This document shows, piece by piece, positions 8,388-17,842 of a stretch of DNA of 64,000 bases (position 1 is its first letter; each line of letters starts with the position of its first letter). The translations under genes and the position numbers were made by a program. Source of the stretch: JAYODW01 sp038116745 (GTDB taxonomy: Bacteria; Pseudomonadota; Gammaproteobacteria; Ga0077536); NCBI GenBank assembly GCA_038116745.1, contig JAYODW010000002.1, positions 1 through 64,000 on the forward strand, written 5' to 3'. The notes beneath the pieces were generated by a model. The model worked only from the letters and a program-made list of their open reading frames with translations. It was not told the DNA's origin and did no database searches.

Positions 8388-9781
8388 TGTCACACCCTAT
8401 CGATTTTCTTCGTCGCCGGACCGACTGCGCAGAACTGCTCAAAGCAGCGAACGCGCGGGAAGGGATCGTGGTCGCCGGCTGGATACGGACCAAACGGGAA
8501 TCAAAAACCTTCGCATTCATTGAACTGAACGACGGCAGCAGTCTGCGTAACCTGCAGGTCATCGTCGACGCTGATGCAGGCGGCTATGAGCTGCTGCCCG
8601 AGCTTCAGACCGGTGCCGCGGTGGCCTGCACCGGCGATCTGGTTGCATCTCCCGGCGCCGGTCAGAGCTGGGAAGTCCGTGCCACCCGCATCGAGCTGAT
8701 CGGCGCCTGCGCGGCTGATTTCCCGCTACAGAAAAAACGCCATTCGGATGAATTCCTGCGCTCCATTGCACATCTGCGAGCGCGGACGAACAAGTACGGC
8801 GCACTCGCGCGCCTGCGTTCTGACCTGTCCTTTGCGGTCCACAATTTCTTCCGTGAGCGAGGCTTCCACTATATCCATACGCCGATCATCACCGGTTCCG
8901 ACTGCGAGGGCGCCGGCGAGATGTTCCGGGTGACCACCGCGGACCCGGCGGCCCAGGGTGTGATTGGCGGCGAGGACGACTTTTTCGGCAAACCCGCACA
9001 CTTGACGGTGTCAGGACAGCTTTCTGTCGAGACTTATTGTCTGGCGCTGAGCAAGGTGTATACCTTCGGGCCGACTTTCCGTGCGGAAAACTCGAACACG
9101 GCACGACACATGGCAGAGTTCTGGATGATCGAGCCTGAGATCGCGTTCGCCGACATCTTCTCCGACATGCAGCTGGCCGAAGACATGGTCAAAGCTCTCT
9201 CCAATTTTCTGCTGCAGCACTGCCAGGACGACCTGACGCTCTTTCAACGTTTTGTCGACAAGACGCTGGAGTCGCGCCTGCAGCAGGCAGTCGAGAGCGC
9301 TTTTGCTCGGGTGACCTACGACGAGGCAATCGAGATCCTCCGCGCGTCCGATCGCACTTTTGAGTTCACCCCCATCTGGGGTGCAGACCTGCAGACGGAA
9401 CACGAGCGCTATCTGACGGAAGAACACTTCCGCGGCCCCGTGTTCGTCTATAACTGGCCGCGTGACATCAAAGCCTTCTATATGCGCCAGAATGACGACG
9501 GTCGTACCGTTGCCGCGATGGACCTCCTGGTTCCGCACAGCGGCGAGCTGATCGGCGGCAGCGCACGTGAGGAACGTCACGACCGGCTTGCGGCGCGCAT
9601 CGTTGAGCTCGGCTTTGAACCAGATGACTACTGGTGGTACCTCGACACCCGACGATTCGGCAGCGTCCCGCACGCCGGTTTCGGGCTGGGCTTTGAGCGG
9701 TTTCTCATGTTCGCCACGGGAGTGAGCAACATGCGCGACGTCATTCCCTTTCCGCGGACGCCGCGCCACCTGGAGTTCTAA
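8387..9781 (+). CDS. asnS: Asparaginyl-tRNA synthetase
   Basis: A 464-residue class IIb aminoacyl-tRNA synthetase that charges tRNA(Asn) in the cytoplasm. The N-terminal OB-fold anticodon domain (about residues 20-105, IVVAGWIRTKRESKTFAFIELNDGS split here by residues) is followed by the catalytic core. Class II motif 2 is visible as FRAENSNTARHMAEFWMIEPE-like sequence near 225-245, and motif 3 as HAGFGLGFERFLMF near the C-terminus. The NTARH/FWMIEPE combination distinguishes AsnRS from AspRS. Length matches the usual ~465 residues. Its ATG overlaps the metH stop codon, so it is probably co-transcribed and coupled with metH, an arrangement with no obvious functional logic. Confidence 0.97.
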   Translation: MSHPIDFLRRRTDCAELLKAANAREGIVVAGWIRTKRESKTFAFIELNDGSSLRNLQVIVDADAGGYELLPELQTGAAVACTGDLVASPGAGQSWEVRATRIELIGACAADFPLQKKRHSDEFLRSIAHLRARTNKYGALARLRSDLSFAVHNFFRERGFHYIHTPIITGSDCEGAGEMFRVTTADPAAQGVIGGEDDFFGKPAHLTVSGQLSVETYCLALSKVYTFGPTFRAENSNTARHMAEFWMIEPEIAFADIFSDMQLAEDMVKALSNFLLQHCQDDLTLFQRFVDKTLESRLQQAVESAFARVTYDEAIEILRASDRTFEFTPIWGADLQTEHERYLTEEHFRGPVFVYNWPRDIKAFYMRQNDDGRTVAAMDLLVPHSGELIGGSAREERHDRLAARIVELGFEPDDYWWYLDTRRFGSVPHAGFGLGFERFLMFATGVSNMRDVIPFPRTPRHLEF

Positions 9782-9805
9782 AAGACGCAGAAACGAGGGA
9801 ATGTT

Positions 9806-11500
9806 ATGACCGGACAGCAAATCAGCTACGTCAGCGGGAGCAGCGACACACCACTGCTGTTCGCAACCGTCGGGCAGATCCTCGACCAGGCTGCAGGCAA
9901 CTATCCAGATCGTGAAGCGCTGGTTGTGTGTCATCAGGCACGTCGTTTGACCTGGGCCGAACTGCGTGAGGAGGTGGATACGCTCGCAGCGGGACTGCTC
10001 ACCCTGGGGCTGCAGCCTGGCGACCGCATCGGGATCTGGTCACCGAACCGCCTCGAATGGGTACTGACCCAGTTCGCCACGGCCAAGGCCGGCCTGATCC
10101 TGGTCAACATCAATCCTGCTTACCGGATCGGAGAGCTCGAGTACGCGCTCAACCAGGTCGAATGCAAGGCGATCGTGATCGCCGATCGCTTCAAGTCCAG
10201 TGATTACCAGGCCATGCTTGGCCAGCTGGCACCGGAACTCGAACAGGTGGTCCCGGGAGACCTGCGGGCGGCACGCCTGCCACACCTGAGAGCTGTTGTC
10301 TGCATGAGCGACCAGCCACGGCCAGGCATGCTGCGATTCAGCGACGTACATCACGCAGCGAGCGAAAAAGAGCGCGCCGCCTTACGCGGCATCGAGGGGG
10401 GGCTGGACCCCGACGATCCGATCAATATCCAGTTCACCAGCGGCACGACGGGCATGCCGAAAGGCGCCACCCTGACGCACTTCAACGTCGTCAACAACGG
10501 TTACTTCGTTGGTCGTGCGATGAAATTCTCTTCTGCGGATCGCCTGTGCATTCCTGTGCCGCTATACCACTGTTTCGGCATGGTCATGAGCGTACTCACG
10601 TGCGCTACACACGGCGCGACCATGATCTTCCCGGGCGAGGGCTTTGATCCCGGCGAGGTGCTCAAGGCGGTGCATGAAGAGCACTGCACGGCCCTGCACG
10701 GGGTGCCGACGATGTTTATCGCAGAGCTTGATCATGCCGATTTCAGCGCGACTGATTTCAGCACGCTGCGCACCGGCATCATGGCGGGCGCCCCCTGTCC
10801 GGTCGAGGTCATGAAGCGGGTACAGAAAGCAATGCACATGGACGAAGTCACCATTGCTTACGGCATGACCGAAACCTCGCCGGTCAGCTTCCAGTCCGGA
10901 ACCGATGACCCGCTGGATAAGCGGGTTTCAACGGTGGGCCGCATCCATCCTCATGTGCAGGTCAAGATTGTCGACGAGCAGGGACGCCCTGTCCCTCGAG
11001 GCGAGCGTGGAGAGCTGTGTACCCGGGGTTACAGCGTCATGCGTGGTTATTGGAACGATGCGGAAAAAACCGCGGCGTCGATTGATGCCGGCGGCTGGAT
11101 GCATACCGGTGACCTGGCGGTCCTGGATGATGAGGGCTATTGCAACATCGTAGGTCGGGTGAAGGACATGATCATCCGCGGCGGAGAAAATATCTATCCA
11201 CGAGAGATCGAGGAATTCCTGTACCGTCACCCGAAGGTTCAGGATGTCGCCGTTTTCGGCGTGCCAGACGAGCGCTTCGGCGAGGCCGTAGCGACCTGGA
11301 TTCGACTCAAAGATGATGTCGCGGCAGACGAGGAAGAGATCCGGGATTTCTGCCGGGAGCAGATAGCCCATTACAAGGTCCCGGCCTACGTGCGCTTCGT
11401 CGAGGAGTTCCCCATGACTGTGACCGGCAAAATCCAGAAATTCGTCATGCGCGATGTGATGGTCGAAGAACTGGGCCTGACCCAGGCCGCCACTGCCTGA
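9806..11500 (+). CDS. Acyl-CoA synthetase (ACSF2-like, medium-chain AMP-forming ligase)
   Basis: A 564-residue ANL-superfamily enzyme that activates a carboxylic acid to its CoA thioester through an acyl-adenylate. The phosphate loop FTSGTTGMPKGATLTH lies near residue 210, the adenylation motif YGMTETSP near 352 and the hinge GRVKDMIIRGGENIYPREIEEFL near 449. The catalytic lysine is in TVTGKIQKF near the C-terminus. Length and wording match the ACSF2/AtoE-like group that handles medium-chain acids. GAGGG is 7 nt upstream of the ATG. It converges on the aminotransferase, with a GC-rich hairpin between them. The exact acyl substrate cannot be read from sequence. Confidence 0.93.
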   Translation: MTGQQISYVSGSSDTPLLFATVGQILDQAAGNYPDREALVVCHQARRLTWAELREEVDTLAAGLLTLGLQPGDRIGIWSPNRLEWVLTQFATAKAGLILVNINPAYRIGELEYALNQVECKAIVIADRFKSSDYQAMLGQLAPELEQVVPGDLRAARLPHLRAVVCMSDQPRPGMLRFSDVHHAASEKERAALRGIEGGLDPDDPINIQFTSGTTGMPKGATLTHFNVVNNGYFVGRAMKFSSADRLCIPVPLYHCFGMVMSVLTCATHGATMIFPGEGFDPGEVLKAVHEEHCTALHGVPTMFIAELDHADFSATDFSTLRTGIMAGAPCPVEVMKRVQKAMHMDEVTIAYGMTETSPVSFQSGTDDPLDKRVSTVGRIHPHVQVKIVDEQGRPVPRGERGELCTRGYSVMRGYWNDAEKTAASIDAGGWMHTGDLAVLDDEGYCNIVGRVKDMIIRGGENIYPREIEEFLYRHPKVQDVAVFGVPDERFGEAVATWIRLKDDVAADEEEIRDFCREQIAHYKVPAYVRFVEEFPMTVTGKIQKFVMRDVMVEELGLTQAATA

Positions 11501-11507
11501 GAGCAGC

Positions 11508-11522
11508 GCCGCCCAGGGCGGC
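11508..11522. terminator. GC-rich hairpin between convergent genes
   Basis: A six-base-pair inverted repeat, GCCGCC-CAG-GGCGGC, lies 8 nt after the acyl-CoA synthetase stop and 39 nt from the stop of the convergent aminotransferase gene. More GC-rich dyads follow. There is no T-run on either strand, so Rho-independent action is uncertain. Confidence 0.4.
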
Positions 11523-11560
11523 CGGGGCACCGGCCGCGCACGGGCCGCGAAGCCGCGGCA

Positions 11561-12946
11561 TCAGGCAGCCAGGAGTCCTTCCCGAGTGACCCAGTCCAGT
11601 GTCTCGTCAAGCGAGCGTGTGTAGCGCGCGAAGATCTCTCCCAGTTCATCTTCGGAGGTAATCAGAGGCGGGCACAGCGCAAGCGCATCGCCGATAGCGC
11701 GACAGATGAGCCCATTGGCGCGCATCCGCGCAAGACAATACTTGCCGACGGCCGCCTCCAGCGGAAACGCATCTCCACGGTCTTTGTGAGCCACCAGTTC
11801 GCACGCGCCGATCAGTCCTTTACCGCGAACTTCACCGATCAATGGGTGATCAGCGAGGACCTGCATGCGCGCCTGAAACTGCTCACCCAGCTTCGCCGCG
11901 CTCTGGAATACCTGGTCGCGCTCGTAGATCTCGAGCACCTTCAGCCCGACCGCTGTCGATACCGGATGCCCCGTGTAGGTGAAACCATGGCCGAAGATCC
12001 CCCAGTCCTTGCTGATCTCGACGATCGCCTGGTAAATGAACTCCGGAATCATGACCGCGCTGAGCGGCATATATGCCGAGGTCAGAGATTTGGCCAGGGA
12101 CATGGTGTCGGGTTCAAGGTCGAAGGTCGTCACCGCAAATGGATTACCCGTGCGGCCGAATCCGGTAATCACCTCATCATCGATGAACAGCACCTCGTAT
12201 TTCTTCAGCACCTGCTGAATCTTCGGAAAATACGATGCGGGAGGCACCAGCACGCCACCCGCGCCCTGGATGGGCTCGGCGATGAACGCGGCAATCGTCT
12301 CGGGGCCCTCGTCCAGAATCAGGCGCTCCAGATTGGCTGCAAGCCTGGTAGTGAAATCCTCCTCAGACTCGCCCGGTTCCTTGAAGCGGTAGTAATGGGG
12401 ACAGTCGGTGTGCAGAAAGCCCGCCACGGGCAGATCGAATCCCTGGTGCATGGCAGGCAGGCCGGCAGCGTTGGCCGCAGCAAAGGTAATGCCGTGATAA
12501 GCCTTCTGGCGGGAGATTATTTTTTTCTTCTCGGGACGCCCGATCGCGTTGTTGTAGTAGCGCACCAGCTTGATCTGGGTGTCGTTCGCATCGGACCCCG
12601 AGAGCCCGAAGAACACTTTTGAGAAGTTACCTGGGACCAGCTTTTTGAGCTTTTCCGCCAGCTCCATGGCCATCGTGTGGCTTTTGTCGAGGAAAAGATG
12701 ACCGTAGGACAGGGTCTTAATCTGGTCGTAGGCAACCTGAGCAATCTCCTCGTTGGCATAGCCCAGCGATGCACACCACAGCCCGGCAAGACCGTCGATG
12801 TATTGCTTACCCTGATCATCCCAGACGTGGATCCCCTCTCCACGCACCACCATCATGGGTCCTTGCTGATTCAGCACCGCGAGTTGGCTCATGGGATGAA
12901 AGACGGCGTCGAGGTCGCGCTCGGCCAGGGTGGCTGGCATGTTCAT
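11561..12946 (-). CDS. Class III omega-aminotransferase (PLP-dependent)
   Basis: A 461-residue fold-type I aminotransferase. The cofactor-binding DDEVITGFGRTG motif lies near 255-266, and the Schiff-base lysine is in SLAKSLTSAYMPL near 285. HGFTYTGHP precedes the C-terminal small domain. The family moves amino groups from omega-amino compounds such as beta-alanine, putrescine or taurine to pyruvate; which donor applies here is not decidable. I placed the start at the ATG at 12946 (MNMPATLAERD) because AGGAGG lies 7 nt upstream, rather than at an upstream in-frame ATG. It is transcribed with the acyl-CoA dehydrogenase, FadB and AcuI genes behind it, which fits beta-alanine/propanoate-type metabolism. 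Confidence 0.93.
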   Translation of the reverse strand: MNMPATLAERDLDAVFHPMSQLAVLNQQGPMMVVRGEGIHVWDDQGKQYIDGLAGLWCASLGYANEEIAQVAYDQIKTLSYGHLFLDKSHTMAMELAEKLKKLVPGNFSKVFFGLSGSDANDTQIKLVRYYNNAIGRPEKKKIISRQKAYHGITFAAANAAGLPAMHQGFDLPVAGFLHTDCPHYYRFKEPGESEEDFTTRLAANLERLILDEGPETIAAFIAEPIQGAGGVLVPPASYFPKIQQVLKKYEVLFIDDEVITGFGRTGNPFAVTTFDLEPDTMSLAKSLTSAYMPLSAVMIPEFIYQAIVEISKDWGIFGHGFTYTGHPVSTAVGLKVLEIYERDQVFQSAAKLGEQFQARMQVLADHPLIGEVRGKGLIGACELVAHKDRGDAFPLEAAVGKYCLARMRANGLICRAIGDALALCPPLITSEDELGEIFARYTRSLDETLDWVTREGLLAA

Positions 12947-13097
12947 GGGTCTACCTCCTGCTGGATGGGTGGATTGCTTATCAGCCGTCACGTTTTACCC
13001 GCTTCGGCTGAGTCGCGCTGTACTGAGCGGGTCAAGCATATTACGCAGGGCGCGCGGACTTCGAGCCAGCACGCGCTCGATGAGCCGGGGAAAACGT

Positions 13098-14285
13098 TCA
13101 GGCGGGGTTCCTCTTGATGAGCTGCTTGGCGATGATGATGCGCTGCATTTCGTTCGTGCCTTCGCCGATACAGAGCAGCGGCGCGTCACGATACAGACGC
13201 TCGATGGGATATTCCTTGGAATAGCCGTAAGCCCCGTGGATACGCATGGCCTCAAACGCGACCTCGGCGGCCGTTTCTGAAGCGAAATACTTGGCCATGC
13301 CGGCCTCAAGATCGACCCGCTCGCCCGAATCATAGGCGCGGGCTGCGTCGGCTACCAGAAGCTCCGCAGCCCGTGTTTTTGCGGCCATTTCTCCAAGCTT
13401 TAGCTGGATCGCCTGGTGTTCACAGATGGGTTTACCCATTGTCCTGCGGGTCTGCGCGTAGGCAATCGACTCACGCAATGCGCGCCGAGCTATCCCCACC
13501 CCGCGAGCCGCGATGTTGATGCGCCCGATTTCGAGACCGCCAGTGGCCATGTAGAAGCCCTGTCCCTCCACACCGCCGACCAGAGACAGAGCGGCGTCGC
13601 ATTCATAGTCCTCGAAAACGAACTCGCCCGAATCGATGCCTTTGTAGCCCAGTTTTTCCAGCTTGCGGCCGTTCTTAACGCCAGGCAAAGGCTCACGGGT
13701 CGCGGGGTCGATTTTGGGCGTGATCAGCATGGTCATACCTTTATGACGAGGCTCCGCCGTGGGGTCGGTCTTCACCAGCAGCGCGACGCACTGCCCTTCT
13801 ATCGCGTTGGAGATCCAGGTCTTGGCGCCGTTGACCACATAGCGATCGCCAACGCGGCGAGCAGTCGTCCGGATCCCCTGCAGGTCCGTACCCGCATCGG
13901 GCTCGGTAAGGCCCAGTCCACCGCGCAGTTCACCCGAGGCAAACTTCGGCAGCCAGTAATTCTTCTGCTGATCTGTGCCATAGCGCTGCACAATGCGCGC
14001 CATCATGAGATGAGAATTGAAGATCCCGGTAAGGCTCATCCACTCCTCGGAGATACGACTGACAATTTTTGCGTAAGTAGTCGCAGAGAGCCCGAGCCCA
14101 CCCCACTCCGGCTCAATCAACGCACCGAACAGCCCCATCTCGACCATGTCGGATACCAGCTCCGCTGGGTAGATGTCGGCGTGCTCGAGCTGCATCGCAA
14201 CCGGCTTAACTTTTTGCTCAAGCCAGCGCTCAATGGCATCGAGGATCAGGCGTTCATCGGACGTGTCGCTTGCAGATGCGCTCAT
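13098..14285 (-). CDS. Acyl-CoA dehydrogenase (canonical catalytic Glu)
   Basis: A 395-residue flavin acyl-CoA dehydrogenase, forming trans-2-enoyl-CoA and passing electrons to electron-transferring flavoprotein. The FAD/substrate motif GLTEPDAGTDLQGIRTTA is near 127-144, and the helical C-terminal domain carries QAIQLKLGEMA. The catalytic base is in CIGEGTNEMQRIIIAK, with Glu at the usual position, as in short/medium-chain and glutaryl-type enzymes. Length is normal. It lies between the aminotransferase and FadB genes on the same strand, consistent with a beta-oxidation unit. No strong Shine-Dalgarno sequence is visible before the ATG. Confidence 0.93.
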   Translation of the reverse strand: MSASASDTSDERLILDAIERWLEQKVKPVAMQLEHADIYPAELVSDMVEMGLFGALIEPEWGGLGLSATTYAKIVSRISEEWMSLTGIFNSHLMMARIVQRYGTDQQKNYWLPKFASGELRGGLGLTEPDAGTDLQGIRTTARRVGDRYVVNGAKTWISNAIEGQCVALLVKTDPTAEPRHKGMTMLITPKIDPATREPLPGVKNGRKLEKLGYKGIDSGEFVFEDYECDAALSLVGGVEGQGFYMATGGLEIGRINIAARGVGIARRALRESIAYAQTRRTMGKPICEHQAIQLKLGEMAAKTRAAELLVADAARAYDSGERVDLEAGMAKYFASETAAEVAFEAMRIHGAYGYSKEYPIERLYRDAPLLCIGEGTNEMQRIIIAKQLIKRNPA

Positions 14286-14336
14286 GGGGTCACTCGTAAG
14301 AATTCAGGTCGGTAGCCCGGTGGCACCGAGATCTGC

Positions 14337-14358
14337 CCCGCGGCGCTCTCGCCGCGGG
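14337..14358. terminator. Perfect 9-bp GC hairpin downstream of fadB-like gene
   Basis: CCCGCGGCG-CTCT-CGCCGCGGG forms a perfect nine-base-pair stem with a tetraloop, 14 nt past the fadB-like stop and before the acyl-CoA dehydrogenase start in the direction of transcription. It lacks a T-run on the minus strand. It may be a terminator, a processing site or a stabiliser between two cistrons. Confidence 0.5.
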
Positions 14359-14371
14359 ACGATTTAAAAGG

Positions 14372-16474
14372 TCAACCGCGCGCGGCGGACCAGTCGTCGA
14401 AGGTCTTGCCAGCCTCAGCCAGTTCAACCAGCAGAGGGGCAGGCGTCCAATACATATCGCCATAGCGCGCACGGTATTTCTCCATCGCGGCCACGACTTT
14501 GTCCAGACCGACAGCATCGCCGTAGTGCATCGGTCCACCTCGATAGCGAGGCATCCCGTAGCCATGCACGAAAACCACATCGATGTCGCTCGCGCGGGTA
14601 GCGATACCTTCGGCGAGGATCAGCGCGCCTTCGTTGATCATCGAGTACATCAGGCGTTCGATGATTTCCTCGTCAGTAACGTCATCCCGCTGAGCTATCC
14701 CGAGCCGATCGGCTTCAGACTTCGCCAGGGCCGCAACCTCCGCGTCAGGCACCGCGGCACGTCCGGAATAGGTAAATATGCCGCCGCCGGTCTTCTGTCC
14801 CAGGCGCCCTTTCTCGACCAGCTTGGACACCAGCGCCCACAGCGCAGGATCGTCGGGCCGTTCCTTCCACTCGCTCTTGACCTTCTCCAGCACGTCGAGT
14901 CCGGAAAGGTCAGCAACCCCGTTGGGGCCCATCGCCATCCCCCACTCAAAGGCGACGCGATCGATACGGTCTGGTGCGACCCCTTCAAGGATCATCTGCT
15001 GGGCTTCACGCTCATACGGAAAGAACATGCGGTTACCGACGAAACCGAAGCACACCCCGACCAGAACGGCTGTCTTGCGGATCGTTTTGGCCATGGCCAT
15101 CGATGTCGCAATCACCTCTTTCGCGGTCTTCGCACCGCGGACCAGTTCCAGCAGGGTCATCACATTAGCTGGTGCGAAGAAATGCCAGCCAATCACGTCC
15201 TGCGGACGTGAGGTGACGGATGCGATCTCATCGATATCAAGAGTCGAGGTGTTCGACGCGAGGATCGCTCCCGGCTTGGCGACCTTGTCCAGCTCCGCGA
15301 AGATTTCGCGCTTCAGGGCCATGTTCTCGAACACTGCCTCAACGATCAGGTCACAGTCGCCAATTTCACTGTAGTCGAGCGCGCCACTGATAAGCGACAT
15401 GCACTGGTCCAGCTGCTCCGGGGTCATGCGCCCCTTGGCAACCGTGTTCTCGTAGTTTTTACGGATGATCCCCAGACCGCGATCCAGGGCTTCCTGGTTA
15501 ATCTCTTTCAACACTACCGAGAGCCCGGCGTTAGCGAAGTTCATCGCGATACCGCCCCCCATCGTGCCGCCCCCCAGCACCGCAACTTTCTTGACCTCGC
15601 GCAGCGGGGTATCAGCCGGCACATCAGGCACCTTCGTGCATGCCCGCTCGGCGAAGAACAGATGCCGCTGAGCCACCGAGTGACTCGACATCATGCACTC
15701 CATAAAGAGTTCGTTTTCGCGCTTGACGGCTTCTGCATACGGCAGATTGATGGAGGCTTCGACGCACTGCACAATTTTCTCCGGCGCAAAAAAGCCGCGC
15801 GCGCTGCGTGCCATGCCGTTGCGGTACTCCGCAAAGAAGTGCTGATCGATCCCGCTGGTATCAACGGCCAGCTCACTGACGCGACGCGGCGGCGCACCTT
15901 CAGCGACCAGACGCCGCGCATAGGCCATCGCGCCCTCCAGCAGATCACCTTCGATGATCTCGTCAACCGCGCCAGCTTTATGTGCTTTTTTTGCATCCAT
16001 CGGCCGCCCGCTGATCATCGCGTCCAGCGCCGCCTTCGGCCCGATCAGACGCGGCAGGCGCTGCGTGCCGGTCGCGCCCGGCAATAGCCCCAGAGTGACC
16101 TCTGGCAGACCGACTTTGGCACCGGGAACAGCACAGCGGTAGTGACAGCCCATTGCGGTTTCGAGACCGCCACCCAGCGCAGTGCCGTGAATAGCCGCAA
16201 TGATGAGCTTGTCGCAGGCTTCCATTTCGGCAATGACCTTAGGTAGCCATGGATCTTCGGGCGGTTTGCCGAATTCAGTGATGTCTGCGCCCGCAATGAA
16301 GGTGCGCCCTTCGCAAATCAGGACGGCAGCCCTGGCCTCAGCGTCGGCGGCGAAAGCGCGCACTGCTTGCTGGAGCCCTTGTCGCACGGGGAGAGAAAGC
16401 GCATTGACCGGTGGATTGTTGACCTTAATCACGGCGATGTCGCTTTCACGGCTGTAACTGACTACGTCTGGCAT
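14372..16474 (-). CDS. fadB: FadB/FadJ-type bifunctional enoyl-CoA hydratase / 3-hydroxyacyl-CoA dehydrogenase
   Basis: A 700-residue multifunctional beta-oxidation enzyme. Residues ~1-190 form the crotonase domain, with GRTFIAGADITEFG (oxyanion hole) and AIHGTALGGGLETAM. Residues ~290-475 form the NAD-binding hydroxyacyl-CoA dehydrogenase domain, with VAVLGGGTMGGGIAMNFANAG, and GWHFFAPANVMTLLELV holds the catalytic His. The rest is the paired C-terminal domain. It hydrates enoyl-CoA and oxidises the 3-hydroxyacyl-CoA. I chose the ATG at 16474 (MPDVVSYSRES) because AAGGA lies 7 nt upstream and homology starts there. A thiolase partner (fadA) is not adjacent. The domain order matches peroxisomal/FadJ-like single-chain enzymes, so the symbol is approximate. 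Confidence 0.92.
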   Translation of the reverse strand: MPDVVSYSRESDIAVIKVNNPPVNALSLPVRQGLQQAVRAFAADAEARAAVLICEGRTFIAGADITEFGKPPEDPWLPKVIAEMEACDKLIIAAIHGTALGGGLETAMGCHYRCAVPGAKVGLPEVTLGLLPGATGTQRLPRLIGPKAALDAMISGRPMDAKKAHKAGAVDEIIEGDLLEGAMAYARRLVAEGAPPRRVSELAVDTSGIDQHFFAEYRNGMARSARGFFAPEKIVQCVEASINLPYAEAVKRENELFMECMMSSHSVAQRHLFFAERACTKVPDVPADTPLREVKKVAVLGGGTMGGGIAMNFANAGLSVVLKEINQEALDRGLGIIRKNYENTVAKGRMTPEQLDQCMSLISGALDYSEIGDCDLIVEAVFENMALKREIFAELDKVAKPGAILASNTSTLDIDEIASVTSRPQDVIGWHFFAPANVMTLLELVRGAKTAKEVIATSMAMAKTIRKTAVLVGVCFGFVGNRMFFPYEREAQQMILEGVAPDRIDRVAFEWGMAMGPNGVADLSGLDVLEKVKSEWKERPDDPALWALVSKLVEKGRLGQKTGGGIFTYSGRAAVPDAEVAALAKSEADRLGIAQRDDVTDEEIIERLMYSMINEGALILAEGIATRASDIDVVFVHGYGMPRYRGGPMHYGDAVGLDKVVAAMEKYRARYGDMYWTPAPLLVELAEAGKTFDDWSAARG

Positions 16475-16551
16475 GGGAATGTCCTTCTGCTGTGTTCTAT
16501 AGAGCGCCCATCCGAGCCCCATGGACGGGCATGAGCGTTCGGCGGCGCCGG

Positions 16552-16557
16552 ATTATA
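16552..16557 (-). promoter_or_regulatory. Candidate -10 element for the fadB-like gene
   Basis: The minus strand carries a perfect TATAAT about 78 nt upstream of the fadB-like ATG. The -35 region at 16-17 nt spacing is poor (CGGGAC or TCGGGA). Just upstream lies an AT-rich tract. Confidence 0.4.
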
Positions 16558-16616
16558 GCGAAAGCGCCCACCCCGTCCCGAGGGCGGCACTCTCACTTGG
16601 GGCTCGCCTTTTTTGA

Positions 16617-16690
16617 GAAATTTTCTAGCTGCTAATAGTAAAACAAACAATAATTTAAAATATTTATTCAAAGTAATTTATAATTTTTGC
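16617..16690. other. AT-rich intergenic tract
   Basis: About 75 bp of almost pure A/T lies between the acuI-like stop and the fadB-like promoter, in strong contrast to the surrounding GC-rich DNA. No reading frame is visible. It could act as an UP element, a nucleoid-protein binding site or a bent promoter region. Confidence 0.5.
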
Positions 16691-16698
16691 GGACGTTC

Positions 16699-17694
16699 TC
16701 AGGCGTTCACATCAATGACCACGCGGCCGCGGATCTCGCCTCGCAGGATAGCCGCTGCAAGGTCCGGGACCCGCGATAGCGGCTCCACTTGATAAACATC
16801 CGTCAGACGCGCCGGATCCAGCAGTTCTGCTAGGTCATTCCAGGCCCGGACTCGCGCGCTCATCGGCGCCATGACTGAATCAATACCCTGCAGCGCAACA
16901 TTGCGCAGCAGGAACGGAATCACCGTACCGGGCAGATCGGCGCCTCCCGCCAGACCACAGGCGGCTACGATGCCGTTGTAACGCGTCTGCGCCAGAGTCG
17001 TCGCGAGCGTGGTTGAGCCGACGCTGTCCACGACCGCGGCCCAGTTCTCCCGCTCCAGCGGTTTGCTCTTCCGCGCCAGCTCATCACGGGCGACGATCTG
17101 GGAAGCCCCCAGCGATTTCAGGTAGTCCTCGGTTTCTGGTCGGCCGGTGCTGGCAGCAACCTCGTATCCAAGCTTTGACAGAAGCAGGATCGAGACTGAG
17201 CCCACCCCGCCTGCACTTCCTGTCACCAACACGGGGCCATCCTCCGGCCGGGTGCCGTGGTCGCGGATCGCATTGACGCAGAGCATCGCGGTATAGCCTG
17301 CCGTACCAATCGCCATAGCCTGCTCACTGCTGAAAGCGGCCGGGATTCGCACCAGAAACTCAGGATTGACCCGCTGCCTCTGGGTATAGGCGCCCCAATG
17401 GCGCTCCGACAGTCCATACCCGTTTATCAGCACTTTGTCCCCCGCGCGCCAGTCTTCTGCAGCGGATTCTGTTACCGTCCCGGCCAGATCAATGCCGCAG
17501 ACCATGGGGAACTTCTGGCAGATCGGGGCGGTATTGGTCACCGCCAGCCCATCTTTGTAATTCAGGGTCGAGTACTCAACGTCGACCAGGACGGGTTCGT
17601 CGGGAAGATCAGCGATCTCAAGCTGTCTGATACTGGCCGAAAACGCACCATCCGCACTCTTGTCCGCCACGACGGCGTTGAACGTACTGCTCAT
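16699..17694 (-). CDS. acuI: AcuI/YhdH-type acrylyl-CoA reductase (NADPH)
   Basis: A 331-residue zinc-free medium-chain dehydrogenase/reductase. The sequence follows AcuI/YhdH: STLNYKDGLAVTN near 43, MVCGIDLAGTV, GYGLSERHWGAYTQ near 93 and the nucleotide-binding VLVTGSAGGVGSVS near 155. The enzyme reduces toxic acryloyl-CoA to propanoyl-CoA, a step in 3-hydroxypropanoate and DMSP/acrylate catabolism. GGAG lies 5 nt before the ATG. Placement beside an omega-aminotransferase, acyl-CoA dehydrogenase and FadB fits C3 acyl-CoA flow, though no dddP/dddL-type lyase is present in the window. The gene diverges from the moxR-like gene. Confidence 0.9.
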   Translation of the reverse strand: MSSTFNAVVADKSADGAFSASIRQLEIADLPDEPVLVDVEYSTLNYKDGLAVTNTAPICQKFPMVCGIDLAGTVTESAAEDWRAGDKVLINGYGLSERHWGAYTQRQRVNPEFLVRIPAAFSSEQAMAIGTAGYTAMLCVNAIRDHGTRPEDGPVLVTGSAGGVGSVSILLLSKLGYEVAASTGRPETEDYLKSLGASQIVARDELARKSKPLERENWAAVVDSVGSTTLATTLAQTRYNGIVAACGLAGGADLPGTVIPFLLRNVALQGIDSVMAPMSARVRAWNDLAELLDPARLTDVYQVEPLSRVPDLAAAILRGEIRGRVVIDVNA

Positions 17695-17804
17695 ATTGAC
17701 TCCATTAGGTACTCAAGGATCGAGAAAGACCATGGCCGGAGACGCGCGCAATCGGCGTCCGGTCAATTGGCTAGAATAACGCCCGCTCAGCGGTCCTGAC
17801 CACC

Positions 17805-17823
17805 TGAAAACCGTTGATTTTCA
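17805..17823. promoter_or_regulatory. Inverted repeat before the moxR-like gene
   Basis: TGAAAA-N7-TTTTCA lies 20 nt before the MoxR ATG in the 148-bp divergent promoter region shared with acuI. It could be an operator; no regulator is encoded beside it. Confidence 0.25.
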
Positions 17824-17842
17824 AGTTATCCGGGGAGAATTC

